64,000 nt of DNA from Betaproteobacteria bacterium (GTDB lineage: Bacteria > Pseudomonadota > Gammaproteobacteria > Burkholderiales > Casimicrobiaceae): contig JADKEV010000012.1 in the NCBI GenBank assembly GCA_016717855.1, positions 62,001 through 126,000 of the forward strand, read 5' to 3'. A program made the translations under genes and the position numbers. The notes under the pieces are model-generated. The model ran no database searches, had not been told where the DNA came from, and saw nothing but the letters and a program-made list of their open reading frames with translations. Below are positions 38,094-46,848 of the stretch, in pieces (within the stretch, counting starts at the first letter, position 1; each line of letters begins with the position of its first letter).

Positions 38094-40703
38094 TCATCTC
38101 GGCGGCGGCGGCCCCGGCCGCGCATGCACGACGTTCCACTCCCGCAGCACGCGCACCAGTTCGGTCTCGAACGCGGTGCCCTCCATCGCCTCGTACGCGT
38201 GGAATTGAGCGGGAAAGAGCGTCTGCCCTGACGCGATCATTCCCCACATCGGGGAGATGAACCGCGCGCCGGCATTGAGTATGCCCAGCAGCGACTTGCG
38301 CGACTCTTCGTGACCTGGCAGGCGGGTGGGGGAATCGAGATCGGCGGGATGGAATTCGACGACGCCGAACGACGGATCGATGCTCATGATCGAGTCCAGC
38401 GGCGCCGCGCCGCCGGCGGCAGCCGATGTTTCATTGCGGGTCACCGGGCCGTACATGACGACGCCGAGATGTCCGCAGTGCGGCTTGCCACCGCGCAGGC
38501 TCACGCCTGACTGATCGTTCCAGCCCCGGATGCGATCATCCAGTTCCCTGGCGACGGTGTTGTCGGCGATGCCGACGGCCGTATAGATGTGGTCGGCGGG
38601 CAGCCCGGCCTGGCACGCCCAGTCGCTCAGGTCGCTGTAGTGCCGGGCCACCAGATGCCGCTTGAAGCGCGTCCACAGCCCCTGCCAGGGATCGGCAGCG
38701 GCGAGCGGGCCGCGCGGCGCATCGACGTCTGCCAGTCCGCTCCAGCCGGCTTTCGCGATGCGGTTGATCGCCGCCAGATCCAGGCTGGGCGAGAGCCTTT
38801 CCTCCGCCAGCTGGCCACCGGCCGCGTAGGGGCCGTCTCCGGTGAGCCACTCGCGGAACTGGCGCAAGGTGGCCGGGTTGTAGTCGTACCACTGGGTCTC
38901 CTTGAACCAGGGATTGATGTAGTTATCGGAGTCGAGGTTGATCCACACCGCGTGCTTGGGATGGCGCTGCAGGTGCCGCGCGATGTGGGCGACGGCGGCC
39001 TGGAGATTGCGCTTCTTGTAGGCGCGGAAGCGCTCGTTGTACACGTTGAGCGACAGCATCCGGGCCACCTGCGGCTGGCTGGTCGCGCCCGGCATGTTGG
39101 CCAGCGCGTCATCCCTTTCCGAGCGGCCGGACTGATTCCACTGCACGGCGTTCTCGTCGTCCTCCAGATGATCGACCACATCCCATTCGGGCGCCGCGAA
39201 CGCACTGTCCGCCCACACGCCCCCGTCGAGCGACACCAGCAGCGGCATGTGGTGCCGGGCCGCCAGTTGCAGCGCTTCATCGAGGCCGGCGGTGGTCATG
39301 CTCTTCCCGGGGACGCGCACGCGCGCGGACTTGAAGGTGGGATCGAACGCATAGTCGTGATCCCGGCCGCGCGTCGTTCGCAGGTATTCGACGCGGATGC
39401 GCATCCCGGTGCGAACGCATGGACCATCGACGAGGTCCCTGAGCGACAGCGCCTCGCGTTGCGTGCCCAGCCCCGCGATCGTGCCAGGGCCGGCCGGGTA
39501 GAAAACCAGCAATGGGTCGCGCTGGCAGGTCTGGCCGGCGTGGCGCCTGTCGCGGGAGGCGGGCGAGTTCGCCACCAGCTGCGCGGGTATCACGGTCTCC
39601 GCGCCGTCAGCCGCCTTCACCCTGATCTGCAGCCGGTGAATGCCGGCGGGCAGCGTATTCGCGCGTGCAGCCGACCACACGCTGCCCACGGCTATGGGCG
39701 CGGCGGCGTCGCGGAGCAGGTCGCGCGGCAACGTGCCGAAACGCACGCGGCTGCGTTGCCGGCGCAGGTTGCCCAGCACCGTGCCCTCTTCGGTCTCGAA
39801 CTGCGCGCTCTTGATGCCGGACTCGTGCGCCAGCCATGCGGCAACCTTCAGCACCCGTGGATTGCCGGCGCGCTGCTTCAGCGTCAACGCGAGGCCGAAC
39901 GGATGATCGTTGCGCACCAGCGGACCATCGACTTCGAGCGGTGGCTGGCTGCCGCTCGCGGCGCGCAGGCGCAGCCTGTAGTTGCCGCGCGGCAGGTCCG
40001 CGAACGAGATCCGGGCATCGAAACCGCTGTTGGCCGCATGGGGCAGAGCCGGATGGGCCGCCAGCGCATCGGTGCGCGAACGCTTGGCCGGTGCGCTTGC
40101 GATGACGCGATCCAACCCGACGAATTCGACGGTGACCGGCGCGCCGTCGGCGCTGATGGCCCAGCCCGAGACGATGTTCCGGCCATTGGGCTCGATGTCT
40201 CCCATCGGATCGATCTCAACCCGGATCCGCGATACGGCGTACTTCTGCTCCTCGAGGACCTGCATCCCTTGTGCGGTCTGCGCCAGCAACCGGATCGTCG
40301 CGCCTTGCGCATCCCCGGGCAAGCGCACGCTGAAGCCGCTGGCCGCGGCCGCCTTGCATTGGGGAAATTCGCCGCGCACGTCCTGGCGCTCTTCGGACGG
40401 GTGCAGCGGGAAGGCCGTTTCCGTTCCATCCAGACGCAATTGCGCGCCGCCGCCGGGTGCGATCAGCCATCCCTGGACCAGCGTCCCCTCGCCGGTGCCG
40501 ACACGTTCGGCGACGATCCGGTCGAGCCGCCCGACGGTCGGGCATCCGGCGAAGTACAGATCGTGCTCCCGCTGCGCCTTTTCGCGGCCTGCCTGTTCCT
40601 GTCGCGCCTGCTCGCGCTGCGCCCGCCGATGTTCGAAGGCCAGGCCGGCGATGACGACCGTTCCCAGGGCGAGCAGGGCAGCCGCCTTTTGCCAGGTCTT
40701 CAA
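38094..40703 (-). CDS. Membrane-anchored multidomain protein, possible glycoside hydrolase
   Basis: An 869-residue protein with one N-terminal membrane segment (residues about 8-22), a charged linker (HRRAQREQARQEQAG) and then beta-rich repeats around residues 60-160 and 165-260. The second of these, GRNIVSGWAISADGAPVTVEF...SGF, belongs to an Ig-like type often found on carbohydrate-active proteins. From about residue 400 it resembles a TIM-barrel hydrolase: MPLLVSLDGGVWAD, NLDSDNYINPWFKETQWYDYNPATL (read in parts), LRQFREWLTG and ISPMWGM. No catalytic acid can be assigned and no named family is certain. It is transcribed alone from its own promoter region. Confidence 0.55.
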   Translation of the reverse strand: MKTWQKAAALLALGTVVIAGLAFEHRRAQREQARQEQAGREKAQREHDLYFAGCPTVGRLDRIVAERVGTGEGTLVQGWLIAPGGGAQLRLDGTETAFPLHPSEERQDVRGEFPQCKAAAASGFSVRLPGDAQGATIRLLAQTAQGMQVLEEQKYAVSRIRVEIDPMGDIEPNGRNIVSGWAISADGAPVTVEFVGLDRVIASAPAKRSRTDALAAHPALPHAANSGFDARISFADLPRGNYRLRLRAASGSQPPLEVDGPLVRNDHPFGLALTLKQRAGNPRVLKVAAWLAHESGIKSAQFETEEGTVLGNLRRQRSRVRFGTLPRDLLRDAAAPIAVGSVWSAARANTLPAGIHRLQIRVKAADGAETVIPAQLVANSPASRDRRHAGQTCQRDPLLVFYPAGPGTIAGLGTQREALSLRDLVDGPCVRTGMRIRVEYLRTTRGRDHDYAFDPTFKSARVRVPGKSMTTAGLDEALQLAARHHMPLLVSLDGGVWADSAFAAPEWDVVDHLEDDENAVQWNQSGRSERDDALANMPGATSQPQVARMLSLNVYNERFRAYKKRNLQAAVAHIARHLQRHPKHAVWINLDSDNYINPWFKETQWYDYNPATLRQFREWLTGDGPYAAGGQLAEERLSPSLDLAAINRIAKAGWSGLADVDAPRGPLAAADPWQGLWTRFKRHLVARHYSDLSDWACQAGLPADHIYTAVGIADNTVARELDDRIRGWNDQSGVSLRGGKPHCGHLGVVMYGPVTRNETSAAAGGAAPLDSIMSIDPSFGVVEFHPADLDSPTRLPGHEESRKSLLGILNAGARFISPMWGMIASGQTLFPAQFHAYEAMEGTAFETELVRVLREWNVVHARPGPPPPR

Positions 40704-40747
40704 TATTGTCCGATGTCAGCCATGATCCCGACAGTTTAGACAGTCCA

Positions 40748-41203
40748 CTAGTTCAGCGCCCGCGTCACCCACTCCGCCACGCACGCCGGCTTGTCGCTGC
40801 CTTCGGCCTCGATCGTCACTTTCCAGATGAACTGCAAGCCGTCTTTCACCGTTTCGACACGGTCCAATGCGAAGCGCGCGCGGATGCGCGTGCCGACCTT
40901 GACCGGCGCGGTGAAGCGCACGCGGTTGAAGCCGACGTTGATGCCCATCCGGCGCGGTTCGAGCCGGATGCAGGTCTGGTAGAGGTGCGAGAGCAGCGAG
41001 AGCGTCAGGAAGCCGTGGGCGATGGTGCCGCCGAACGGCGACTCGCGCGCCGCCCGTTCCGGGTCGACATGGATCCATTGCTGGTCGAACGTCGCGTCGG
41101 CGAATTCGTCGACCTTGGCCTGCGCGATTTCCAGCCAGTCGGACACCGCGACTTCGCGGCCCGCCCAGGTCGACAAGTCGGTGCGGGGATCGAGCGTGAT
41201 CAT
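40748..41203 (-). CDS. MaoC-like (R)-specific enoyl-CoA hydratase
   Basis: A 151-residue hot-dog hydratase. The catalytic block is FDQQWIHVDPERAARESPFGGTIAHGFLTLSL, with the Asp and His of the hydratase-2 motif and the typical GGTIAHG. It adds water to a trans-2-enoyl-CoA to give an (R)-3-hydroxyacyl-CoA. The ATG overlaps the ComB-like stop as ATGA. It is the last gene of a five-gene minus-strand operon with the AMP-ligase. Confidence 0.92.
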   Translation of the reverse strand: MITLDPRTDLSTWAGREVAVSDWLEIAQAKVDEFADATFDQQWIHVDPERAARESPFGGTIAHGFLTLSLLSHLYQTCIRLEPRRMGINVGFNRVRFTAPVKVGTRIRARFALDRVETVKDGLQFIWKVTIEAEGSDKPACVAEWVTRALN

Positions 41204-41973
41204 GGCGTCGGGCTCCTGACGATGCGCTCGCCCACCAGCGTGGCGACCAGGTCGATGGTGTTCAGTCCCGCCGCATGCCGGACTTCGTCGTCGTTGCCCA
41301 CCCCGCATACGATGCGCCCGATCCGGGACGCGGCGATGGTGGTCCACGCGTCTTCCGCGCGATAGACCGCCCACGCCGCCAGCGCCGTATCGGACAGCTC
41401 GCGTTCCGGGTCGAGCCCGGGCGCCAGCAGCGCGACCAGGCAGCCAGCGGCATGGAAGTCCTCAAGGTTGAGCGCGCCGGCCGAACCGGCGCAGATGATG
41501 ACCAGCGGCTTTCCCGGATGGTGCGCCACCGCATGGTCCAGCGTTGCCTGCGCATTGCACAGCGCCGCCGCGTACACCGCGTCGGCGAGTTGCGCGTGCC
41601 GCAGCGCGACGGTGCCGTTGGTCGTCGAGTAGATCAGCGGCTTGCCGGTGAATCCGGGTGTCCGCGTGAGTTCCAGCGGCAGCGGCGAGGCGAAGCCGGC
41701 GATGGCGGCCAGGTGCTCCTCGCCGGCGATGTGATAGCTGCCGGCGGGCAGCCCGGCCGCGATGCGCCGCGCTTCGTGCTGGTCCTCCGCCGGTATCACG
41801 GCGGTGGCGCCGGCGGCCAGCGCGGTGACGATGGTCGTCGTCGCGAACAGGATGTCGAGCACGATCGCGACGCGGCCCGCCAGGCGCTCCGGGTCGATAT
41901 CTTCCTTCCTGACGACGACGTGCACCAGCGGCGCCGGGGCGAAGCGCTCCCGCGCGCGGACGAGGTCCTTCAT
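41200..41973 (-). CDS. ComB-like 2-phosphosulfolactate phosphatase family protein
   Basis: A 257-residue protein of the ComB family, recognised from VVVRKEDID, VAIVLDILFATTTIVTALAAGATAVIP, KPLIYSTTNGTVAL and IICAGSAGALNLEDFHAAG. Archaeal ComB removes phosphate from 2-phosphosulfolactate in coenzyme M synthesis. Bacteria of this kind do not make coenzyme M, so another phosphorylated acid is more likely. It is coupled at both ends by ATGA overlaps (41970-41973 and 41200-41203) to the two MaoC genes, which ties it to acyl-CoA metabolism. Confidence 0.82.
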   Translation of the reverse strand: MKDLVRARERFAPAPLVHVVVRKEDIDPERLAGRVAIVLDILFATTTIVTALAAGATAVIPAEDQHEARRIAAGLPAGSYHIAGEEHLAAIAGFASPLPLELTRTPGFTGKPLIYSTTNGTVALRHAQLADAVYAAALCNAQATLDHAVAHHPGKPLVIICAGSAGALNLEDFHAAGCLVALLAPGLDPERELSDTALAAWAVYRAEDAWTTIAASRIGRIVCGVGNDDEVRHAAGLNTIDLVATLVGERIVRSPTP

Positions 41974-42431
41974 GCGCCGTCCGCCACCGGCCGCCGCCTG
42001 AACATGCCCGTGCCCTCGGTCGTCAGCACGAGTTCATCGTTCTGGTTGAACATCTCCCAGCCGGTGCGCACGATGCCGCGGTCGGGCTTCGATTGCGACA
42101 CCCGCACTTCCCGTATGGTCACGCGCATCCGCAGCACGTCGCCCGGGCGCACTGGCCGCAGCCAGCGGACCTGGTCGACGCCGGGCGAGCCCAGGCTCGC
42201 AGCGTCCAGCAGGTAGCCATCGCAGACCATGCGCATCGCCAGCGCGCAGGTCATCCAGCCGCTGGCGATGAGGCCGCCGTACGGCGACGCCTGCGCCGCC
42301 GCCTCGTCGGTGTGGAACGTCTGGGGGTCGTAGCGCGTCGCGAATTCGACGATTTCCTCCTTCGTGACCAGGTGCTGCCCGCACTCGCGCACCTGGCCGG
42401 GCTGGAAGTCGTCGAGGTAGATTGTGGGCAT
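41970..42431 (-). CDS. MaoC-like dehydratase
   Basis: A 153-residue hot-dog protein: FATRYDPQTFHTDEAAAQASPYGGLIASGWMT holds the hydratase-2 motif (Asp-x4-His, YGGLIASG). It differs enough from the neighbouring 151-residue hydratase to suggest a different substrate, or a heterodimer with it. The ATG lies directly after the SDR stop (TGA/ATG, 42432/42431) and the stop overlaps the ComB-like start. Confidence 0.9.
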   Translation of the reverse strand: MPTIYLDDFQPGQVRECGQHLVTKEEIVEFATRYDPQTFHTDEAAAQASPYGGLIASGWMTCALAMRMVCDGYLLDAASLGSPGVDQVRWLRPVRPGDVLRMRVTIREVRVSQSKPDRGIVRTGWEMFNQNDELVLTTEGTGMFRRRPVADGA

Positions 42432-43295
42432 TCAGCCTCCGCGCGCCATCGGGTTGGTTGGCGGCCGTTCGAGCAGGATGTCGTGCATCCGCTTTTCGAT
42501 CGCCGGCTTGATGTTGGGGTGGGGGAGTATGTAGAACTTGCCGGACCGGATCCCCTCCAGCGTGATGCGGGCGATGTCGTCTGCAGACAGCTTTCCGCGC
42601 TCGACCGCGTGGCGGACCTGTGTCTCGATTTCATTCTCCTTTGCGGCCGCCTGGGAGCCGGCGTCGCGCAGCGCCGCCGGCCGGTTGCGCGCCGAATCGG
42701 CGATCCGCGTCGGGAAGTACGCGGGGCAGAGCACCGAGACGCCGATCTGCGTCGTGCGCACCATCAGGTCCTGGTACAGCACTTCGGAAAGCGCGACCGC
42801 CGCGTGCTTGGTCACCGTGTACGCGGAAAACCCCGGCGGCGTGATCAAGCCGGCGACGGACGCGGTGTTGACGACGTGCCCGGTCTCGCCATGGGCGATC
42901 ATGCCGGGCACGAAGCTGCGGATGCCGTTGACGATCCCCATCAGGTTCACGCCGATCAGCCATTTCCAGTCGGCCTCGCTGCTCTCCCATAGCGGCGCGG
43001 CGACGGCGACGCCGGCGTTGTTGAACAACAGGTGGACGTTCCCGTAATGCGCCTTCGCGTGGGCGGCGAGCGCGTCGACCGAGCCGCCCCAGGCGACGTC
43101 GGTGACGCACGACGTGCATTCGGCGCCGGCCGCGCGCAACGCGCCCTCGGCCCTGGCCAGATCGTCGGGGTTGATGTCGGCCAGCACCAGCTTGGCGCCT
43201 TCCCCGGCCAGTGCGCGGGCCAGCGCCAGCCCGAGTCCGCTGCCGGCGCCGGTGATCACCGCGGTCTTGCCCGCGAAGGTGTCCGCCGGCTTCAC
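42432..43295 (-). CDS. SDR family oxidoreductase
   Basis: A 287-residue short-chain dehydrogenase: TGAGSGLG, NNAG, catalytic YTVTK and VLCPAYFPT. It has a longer C-terminus than most SDRs (LLERPPTNPMARGG). The start is GTG (43295), which overlaps the ligase stop as GTGA; a longer in-frame ATG would intrude into the ligase gene. It probably oxidises or reduces a hydroxyacyl intermediate. Confidence 0.88.
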   Translation of the reverse strand: MKPADTFAGKTAVITGAGSGLGLALARALAGEGAKLVLADINPDDLARAEGALRAAGAECTSCVTDVAWGGSVDALAAHAKAHYGNVHLLFNNAGVAVAAPLWESSEADWKWLIGVNLMGIVNGIRSFVPGMIAHGETGHVVNTASVAGLITPPGFSAYTVTKHAAVALSEVLYQDLMVRTTQIGVSVLCPAYFPTRIADSARNRPAALRDAGSQAAAKENEIETQVRHAVERGKLSADDIARITLEGIRSGKFYILPHPNIKPAIEKRMHDILLERPPTNPMARGG

Positions 43296-44914
43296 GCGGC
43301 GGGCAGCTGGTGGTGTTTGAACTCCTCGCGCAGCTTCAACTTCAGCAGCTTGCCCGTCGCCGTGTGCGGCAGTGCCTCGACGAACACGACGTCGTCGGGT
43401 ATCCACCACTTGGCGACCCTGCCTTCATAGAACTTCAGCAGTTCCTCGCGCGTGACTTCGGCGCCCGGCTTCTTCACGACGATCAGCAGCGGCCGCTCGT
43501 CCCATTTCGGATGCGCGATGCCGATGACCGCAGCCTCGCCGACGGCCGGATGCGCCATCACCGCATTCTCCAGGTCGATCGAGCTGATCCACTCGCCGCC
43601 GGACTTGATCACGTCCTTGCTGCGGTCGGTGATGCGCATGTACCCGTCGGCGTCGATGGTGGCGACGTCGCCGGTCGGAAACCAGCCGTCGCGCAGCGGA
43701 TTGCCGCCTTCGTCCTTGAAGTAGCCCGAGGTGATCCACGGCCCGCGCACCAGCAGGTCGCCGAACGCCTTGCCGTCGTGCGGCAGCGGCTTGCCCTCGC
43801 CATCGACGATCTTCATCTCGACGCCGTACAGCGCGCGCCCCTGCGAGGTCAGGACCTCGAACTGCTGGTCCTTCGGCAGCGCCAGATGCTTGCCCTTGAG
43901 CGTGCAGAACGTGCCCAGCGGGCTCATCTCGCTCATTCCCCACGCATGCTGGCAGCGCACGTTGAAATCCTCGGCGAACGATTTGATCATCGCCGGCGGA
44001 CAGGCGGAGCCGCCGACCACGGCGCGGTCCAGCGTCGAGAACTTGAGCTTGTTCTGCTTCATGTGGTTGAGCAGCGCCAGCCAGACGGTGGGCACGCCGG
44101 CGGTCGCGGTGACGCCCTCCTGCTCGTAGAGTTCGTACAGGCTGGCGCCGTCGAGCTGCGCGCCGGGGAACACGATCTTGGTGCCGGCCAGCGGCGCCGC
44201 GTAGGGCAGGCCCCAGGCATTGACGTGGAACATCGGAACCACGGGCAGCACGCAATCGCGGGAAGACAGGTTGAAAACGTCGGGCGAGACGATGGCGTAG
44301 CTGTGGATCACCGTCGAGCGGTGGCTGTAGAGCACGCCCTTGGGATTGCCGGTGGTGCCGGAGGTGTAGCAGAGGCTGGACGCGGTGCGTTCGTCGAAGA
44401 CGGGCCATTCGAAGCCGCCTGTCTCCGCGGCGACCAGTTCCTCGAAGCACAGCGCATCCGGCAACGACGGGGGCATGTGCGCCCGGTCCGTCATCACGAC
44501 CACGCCCTTGAGCGCCTTGCAGACGGGCGCCAGCTTCTCGACCAGCGGGACGAAGGTCAGGTCGACGAACAGTAACTTGTCCTCGGCGTGATTGATGATG
44601 TAGGCAATCTGGTCCGGGAACAGCCGCGGATTGACCGTGTGCATCACGGCGCCGGCCCCCGACACCGCATAGTAGAGCTCGAAGTGGCGGTAGCCGTTCC
44701 AGGCGAGCGATGCCACGCGGTCGCCCGGCGCGACTCCCAGGCGAGCGAGCGCCGCGGCAAGCTTGCGCGCCCGCAGTTCCGCGTCCGCATACGTGTAGCG
44801 GTGGATGCCGCCCTCGACGGTGCGGGATACGATTTCGGTGTCGCCATGGTTCCGCGCCGCATGCGTGAGCAGCGACGAAATCAGCAGCGGTTGGTCCATT
44901 ATCAAGCCGAGCAT
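43292..44914 (-). CDS. Long-chain fatty-acid-CoA ligase / AMP-binding protein
   Basis: A 540-residue ANL ligase that activates a fatty or aromatic acid as its CoA thioester. P-loop: SSLCYTSGTTGNPKG. Other motifs: VPMFHVNAWGLPYA, AWGMSEMSPLGT, DGWFPTGDVATIDADGYM, and the C-terminal lysine in PHTATGKLLKLKL. The ATG at 44914 (MLGLIMDQPLL) is preceded by GGAGG. It is the first gene of the operon with SDR, MaoC, ComB-like and MaoC genes. Confidence 0.94.
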   Translation of the reverse strand: MLGLIMDQPLLISSLLTHAARNHGDTEIVSRTVEGGIHRYTYADAELRARKLAAALARLGVAPGDRVASLAWNGYRHFELYYAVSGAGAVMHTVNPRLFPDQIAYIINHAEDKLLFVDLTFVPLVEKLAPVCKALKGVVVMTDRAHMPPSLPDALCFEELVAAETGGFEWPVFDERTASSLCYTSGTTGNPKGVLYSHRSTVIHSYAIVSPDVFNLSSRDCVLPVVPMFHVNAWGLPYAAPLAGTKIVFPGAQLDGASLYELYEQEGVTATAGVPTVWLALLNHMKQNKLKFSTLDRAVVGGSACPPAMIKSFAEDFNVRCQHAWGMSEMSPLGTFCTLKGKHLALPKDQQFEVLTSQGRALYGVEMKIVDGEGKPLPHDGKAFGDLLVRGPWITSGYFKDEGGNPLRDGWFPTGDVATIDADGYMRITDRSKDVIKSGGEWISSIDLENAVMAHPAVGEAAVIGIAHPKWDERPLLIVVKKPGAEVTREELLKFYEGRVAKWWIPDDVVFVEALPHTATGKLLKLKLREEFKHHQLPAA

Positions 44915-45066
44915 CTGGGGGTTCCTCCGGATCGGTTTTGTGGCGGGCGATACGTCGCGCGGCGTGTTGCGGATTTTGCAGCCATATGCGCGCGGCGGCA
45001 ATGGGGGAGAGCAGGAAAGGCAGGCGGCAGGCCGCAAAAACCGGAATGCGGCCCGCTGCGTAACCT

Positions 45067-45150
45067 GAAAGAGGGGTCAGACTCGAATATCTTTCGGCTC
45101 CTGCAGGACTATTCGAATCCCGGAGAGTATTCGAGCCTGACCCCTCTTTC
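45067..45150. repeat. 84-bp inverted repeat (REP-like element)
   Basis: Arms of 23 bp (45067-45089 and 45128-45150) with one mismatch begin and end with GAAAGAGGGGTCAG/CTGACCCCTCTTTC and continue into CTCGAATA. The 38-bp centre has further TTCGAA-type palindromes. The GGGGTCAG-anchored element resembles REP sequences that RAYT-type transposases mobilise in proteobacteria. No transposase is in the window. It sits between the ligase gene and the damaged cupredoxin gene. Confidence 0.8.
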
Positions 45151-45182
45151 CGTAAGATGCACGGACCGGTTACGACCATTGC

Positions 45183-45512
45183 TTGCCGTTTGACGGCGCC
45201 CGGCCAGGGCGGGCGGGCCGGGGCCGCCCGGCCGAGAGCGCCCGGCCCCCCCCCCGGGCCCCCCCGGGGCAAACGGGCCCCGCCGGCCAAAAGGGCCCCC
45301 CGCGGCCGGGGGGGAAGGGGGGCGGCCAGACGATCTCCTGGACCAACACCGACGACTCGCCGCACCAGGTCACCGTGCAGGCCGCGAAGACCCTGCGCGC
45401 GCCGGTCGTGCTCAAGGGCCAGAGCACCAGCATCCAGTTCAACGACGTCGGCCTCTACGACTACATCTGCGGCCTGCATCCGGGGATGAAGGGCAAGATC
45501 GAGGTGAAGTAG
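45183..45512 (+). pseudogene. Cupredoxin (plastocyanin/amicyanin-like) with unreadable 5' half
   Basis: From 45327 on, the frame encodes a clear blue-copper protein end: TISWTNTDDSPHQVTV (first His ligand), then GLYDYICGLHPGMKG with the Cys, His and Met ligands, and the natural C-terminus KIEVK. The upstream half, 45193-45326, is a run of G/C homopolymers that translates to Pro/Gly/Arg and has no signal peptide. The gene is probably intact in the organism and the N-terminal part unread. It would act in the periplasm as a small electron carrier. Confidence 0.72.
45193..45326. other. G/C homopolymer stretch, likely sequence artefact
   Basis: About 134 bp consisting almost only of short G and C runs (for example CCCGGCCCCCCCCCC and CCGGGGGGGAAGGGGGG). 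It has no normal codon structure although it interrupts a gene. Nothing else in the window resembles it. It looks like a low-quality or mis-assembled consensus rather than biology. Confidence 0.7.
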
Positions 45513-45563
45513 GCCGCGACGGCGCGCACGGCGGGAATGGGGCCGCAGCTGCGGCCTTCCCGC

Positions 45564-45938
45564 TCAGCGCGTGACCCGCAACGCAATGGCGCCGAGCGCC
45601 GCGGCGAACTCCGGCGCCTGGCCCAGCGCCGGCAGGAATTCGATGCGCAGATCCGGGTAGTCGAGCTGGATGCGCGCGGCGAGTTCCGGAATGTCGGTGC
45701 GCAGGTGCTTGCCCAGCGCGAGAAAAAGCGGCAACACCTTGATGGCCGTGACGCCGCCGGCGGCGAGCGTGCGCACGCACAGGTTCAGGTCGGGCGCGGT
45801 CGCTTCGAGATACGCGAGTTCGATCGCGATGTCGGGGGCCTGCAGCCGGACCGACTCGCGCAATGCCTCGAACGGCCGCACCCATTCGGGATCGCGCGAG
45901 CCGTGAGCGAACAGTACTAGGGCGGAGTGCTGAGGCAT
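45564..45938 (-). CDS. cbiX: Short CbiX-type sirohydrochlorin chelatase
   Basis: A 124-residue single-domain chelatase, inserting Fe2+ (or Co2+) into sirohydrochlorin. The N-terminal LVLFAHGSRDPEW carries the first metal-binding His, and GKHLRTDIPELA the second. Short CbiX proteins act as homodimers. The ATG at 45938 is chosen because the sequence before it does not resemble the family. It follows the CobA gene on the same strand, 94 bp away. With CobA and the sirohaem enzyme upstream, it probably works as a ferrochelatase. Confidence 0.88.
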   Translation of the reverse strand: MPQHSALVLFAHGSRDPEWVRPFEALRESVRLQAPDIAIELAYLEATAPDLNLCVRTLAAGGVTAIKVLPLFLALGKHLRTDIPELAARIQLDYPDLRIEFLPALGQAPEFAAALGAIALRVTR

Positions 45939-46032
45939 GAGGGGACGGACAGTGCTGCCGGTCGCTGCGGGTCCGGCAAGTCTACGCTGGCCGCGGGACG
46001 GCGCAAGCGCCCGAACGCGATCGTTGCTTCGC

Positions 46033-46845
46033 TCAGCGCGTGCCGCGGAGCCGCAGTGGCTGCGTGAAGTCCCCGTCGTCGCCAAGCCCGGGCGCGCCCG
46101 CGGCGCAGGCCTCGCGCAGCGCTTCGCCCAGCAGGATCATGGCCGGGCCGGCGACCGCGCTCCGGGCGCCGTGGGCATCCCCGGCGCCGTCGGCCGCGCA
46201 CAGTGCGGCGAGATCGCGCAGCATTCCGGTCCGCGTGGTCGACCCGGGCAGCGAGGCGTCGCGCACGACGACGACCGGCGTGTCTGCCGCGCGGCCGCGG
46301 GCTATCAGCGTGCGCGCGATCGCCGCCGCCTGGCCCGCGCCCATGTAGATCGCGGCGGTGTCCGCGGCGAGCGCGGCCGCGGCCCAGTCCGAACCAGTTT
46401 CCTCGTCGCCGATGCGCGGAGTCACAAAAGCCACGCTACGCGCGATGCCGCGTTGCGTCAGCGACACGCCAATCTGCGCGCCGGCCGCGGTCGCCGCGGT
46501 GATCCCGGGCACGACTTCGTACGCGATGCCCGCGGCGACCAGCGCGGCGACTTCTTCCTGCGCGCGGCCGAACAGCATCGGATCGCCACCCTTCAGCCGG
46601 ACCACCACCGCATGCTTCTTCGCCGCATCGACCAGCCGCTTGTTGATGAAGCGCTGCGCGGTCGAATGCGCGCCGCAGCGCTTGCCCACCGGCACCAGTT
46701 CCGCGCGCGTGGCCAGCGCCAGCGTGTCCGGATGCACCAGCGCGTCGTGCAGCACGATGTCGGCCGCCGCCAGCAGCCGGGCCGCGCGCAGCGTCAGCAG
46801 ATCGGGCGCGCCGGGACCGGCGCCGACGAGATAGACGCGACCCAT
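46033..46845 (-). CDS. cobA: Uroporphyrinogen-III C-methyltransferase
   Basis: A 270-residue SAM-dependent enzyme making precorrin-2. VYLVGAGPGAPDLLTLRAARLL, HDALV and VRLKGGDPMLFGRAQEE are the SUMT signatures, and PGITAATAAGAQIGVSLTQRG is the substrate loop. It is the CysG C-domain type without the N-terminal oxidase/chelatase. It begins 3 bp after the reductase stop, so the two are co-transcribed; CbiX follows. The precorrin-2 dehydrogenase step is not seen in the window. Confidence 0.95.
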   Translation of the reverse strand: MGRVYLVGAGPGAPDLLTLRAARLLAAADIVLHDALVHPDTLALATRAELVPVGKRCGAHSTAQRFINKRLVDAAKKHAVVVRLKGGDPMLFGRAQEEVAALVAAGIAYEVVPGITAATAAGAQIGVSLTQRGIARSVAFVTPRIGDEETGSDWAAAALAADTAAIYMGAGQAAAIARTLIARGRAADTPVVVVRDASLPGSTTRTGMLRDLAALCAADGAGDAHGARSAVAGPAMILLGEALREACAAGAPGLGDDGDFTQPLRLRGTR

Positions 46846-46848
46846 GGC

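Noticed and set aside
45105..45125. TTCGAATCC resembling a tRNA T-loop
   Set aside because: It lies inside the palindromic element; no acceptor or anticodon stem can be built around it.
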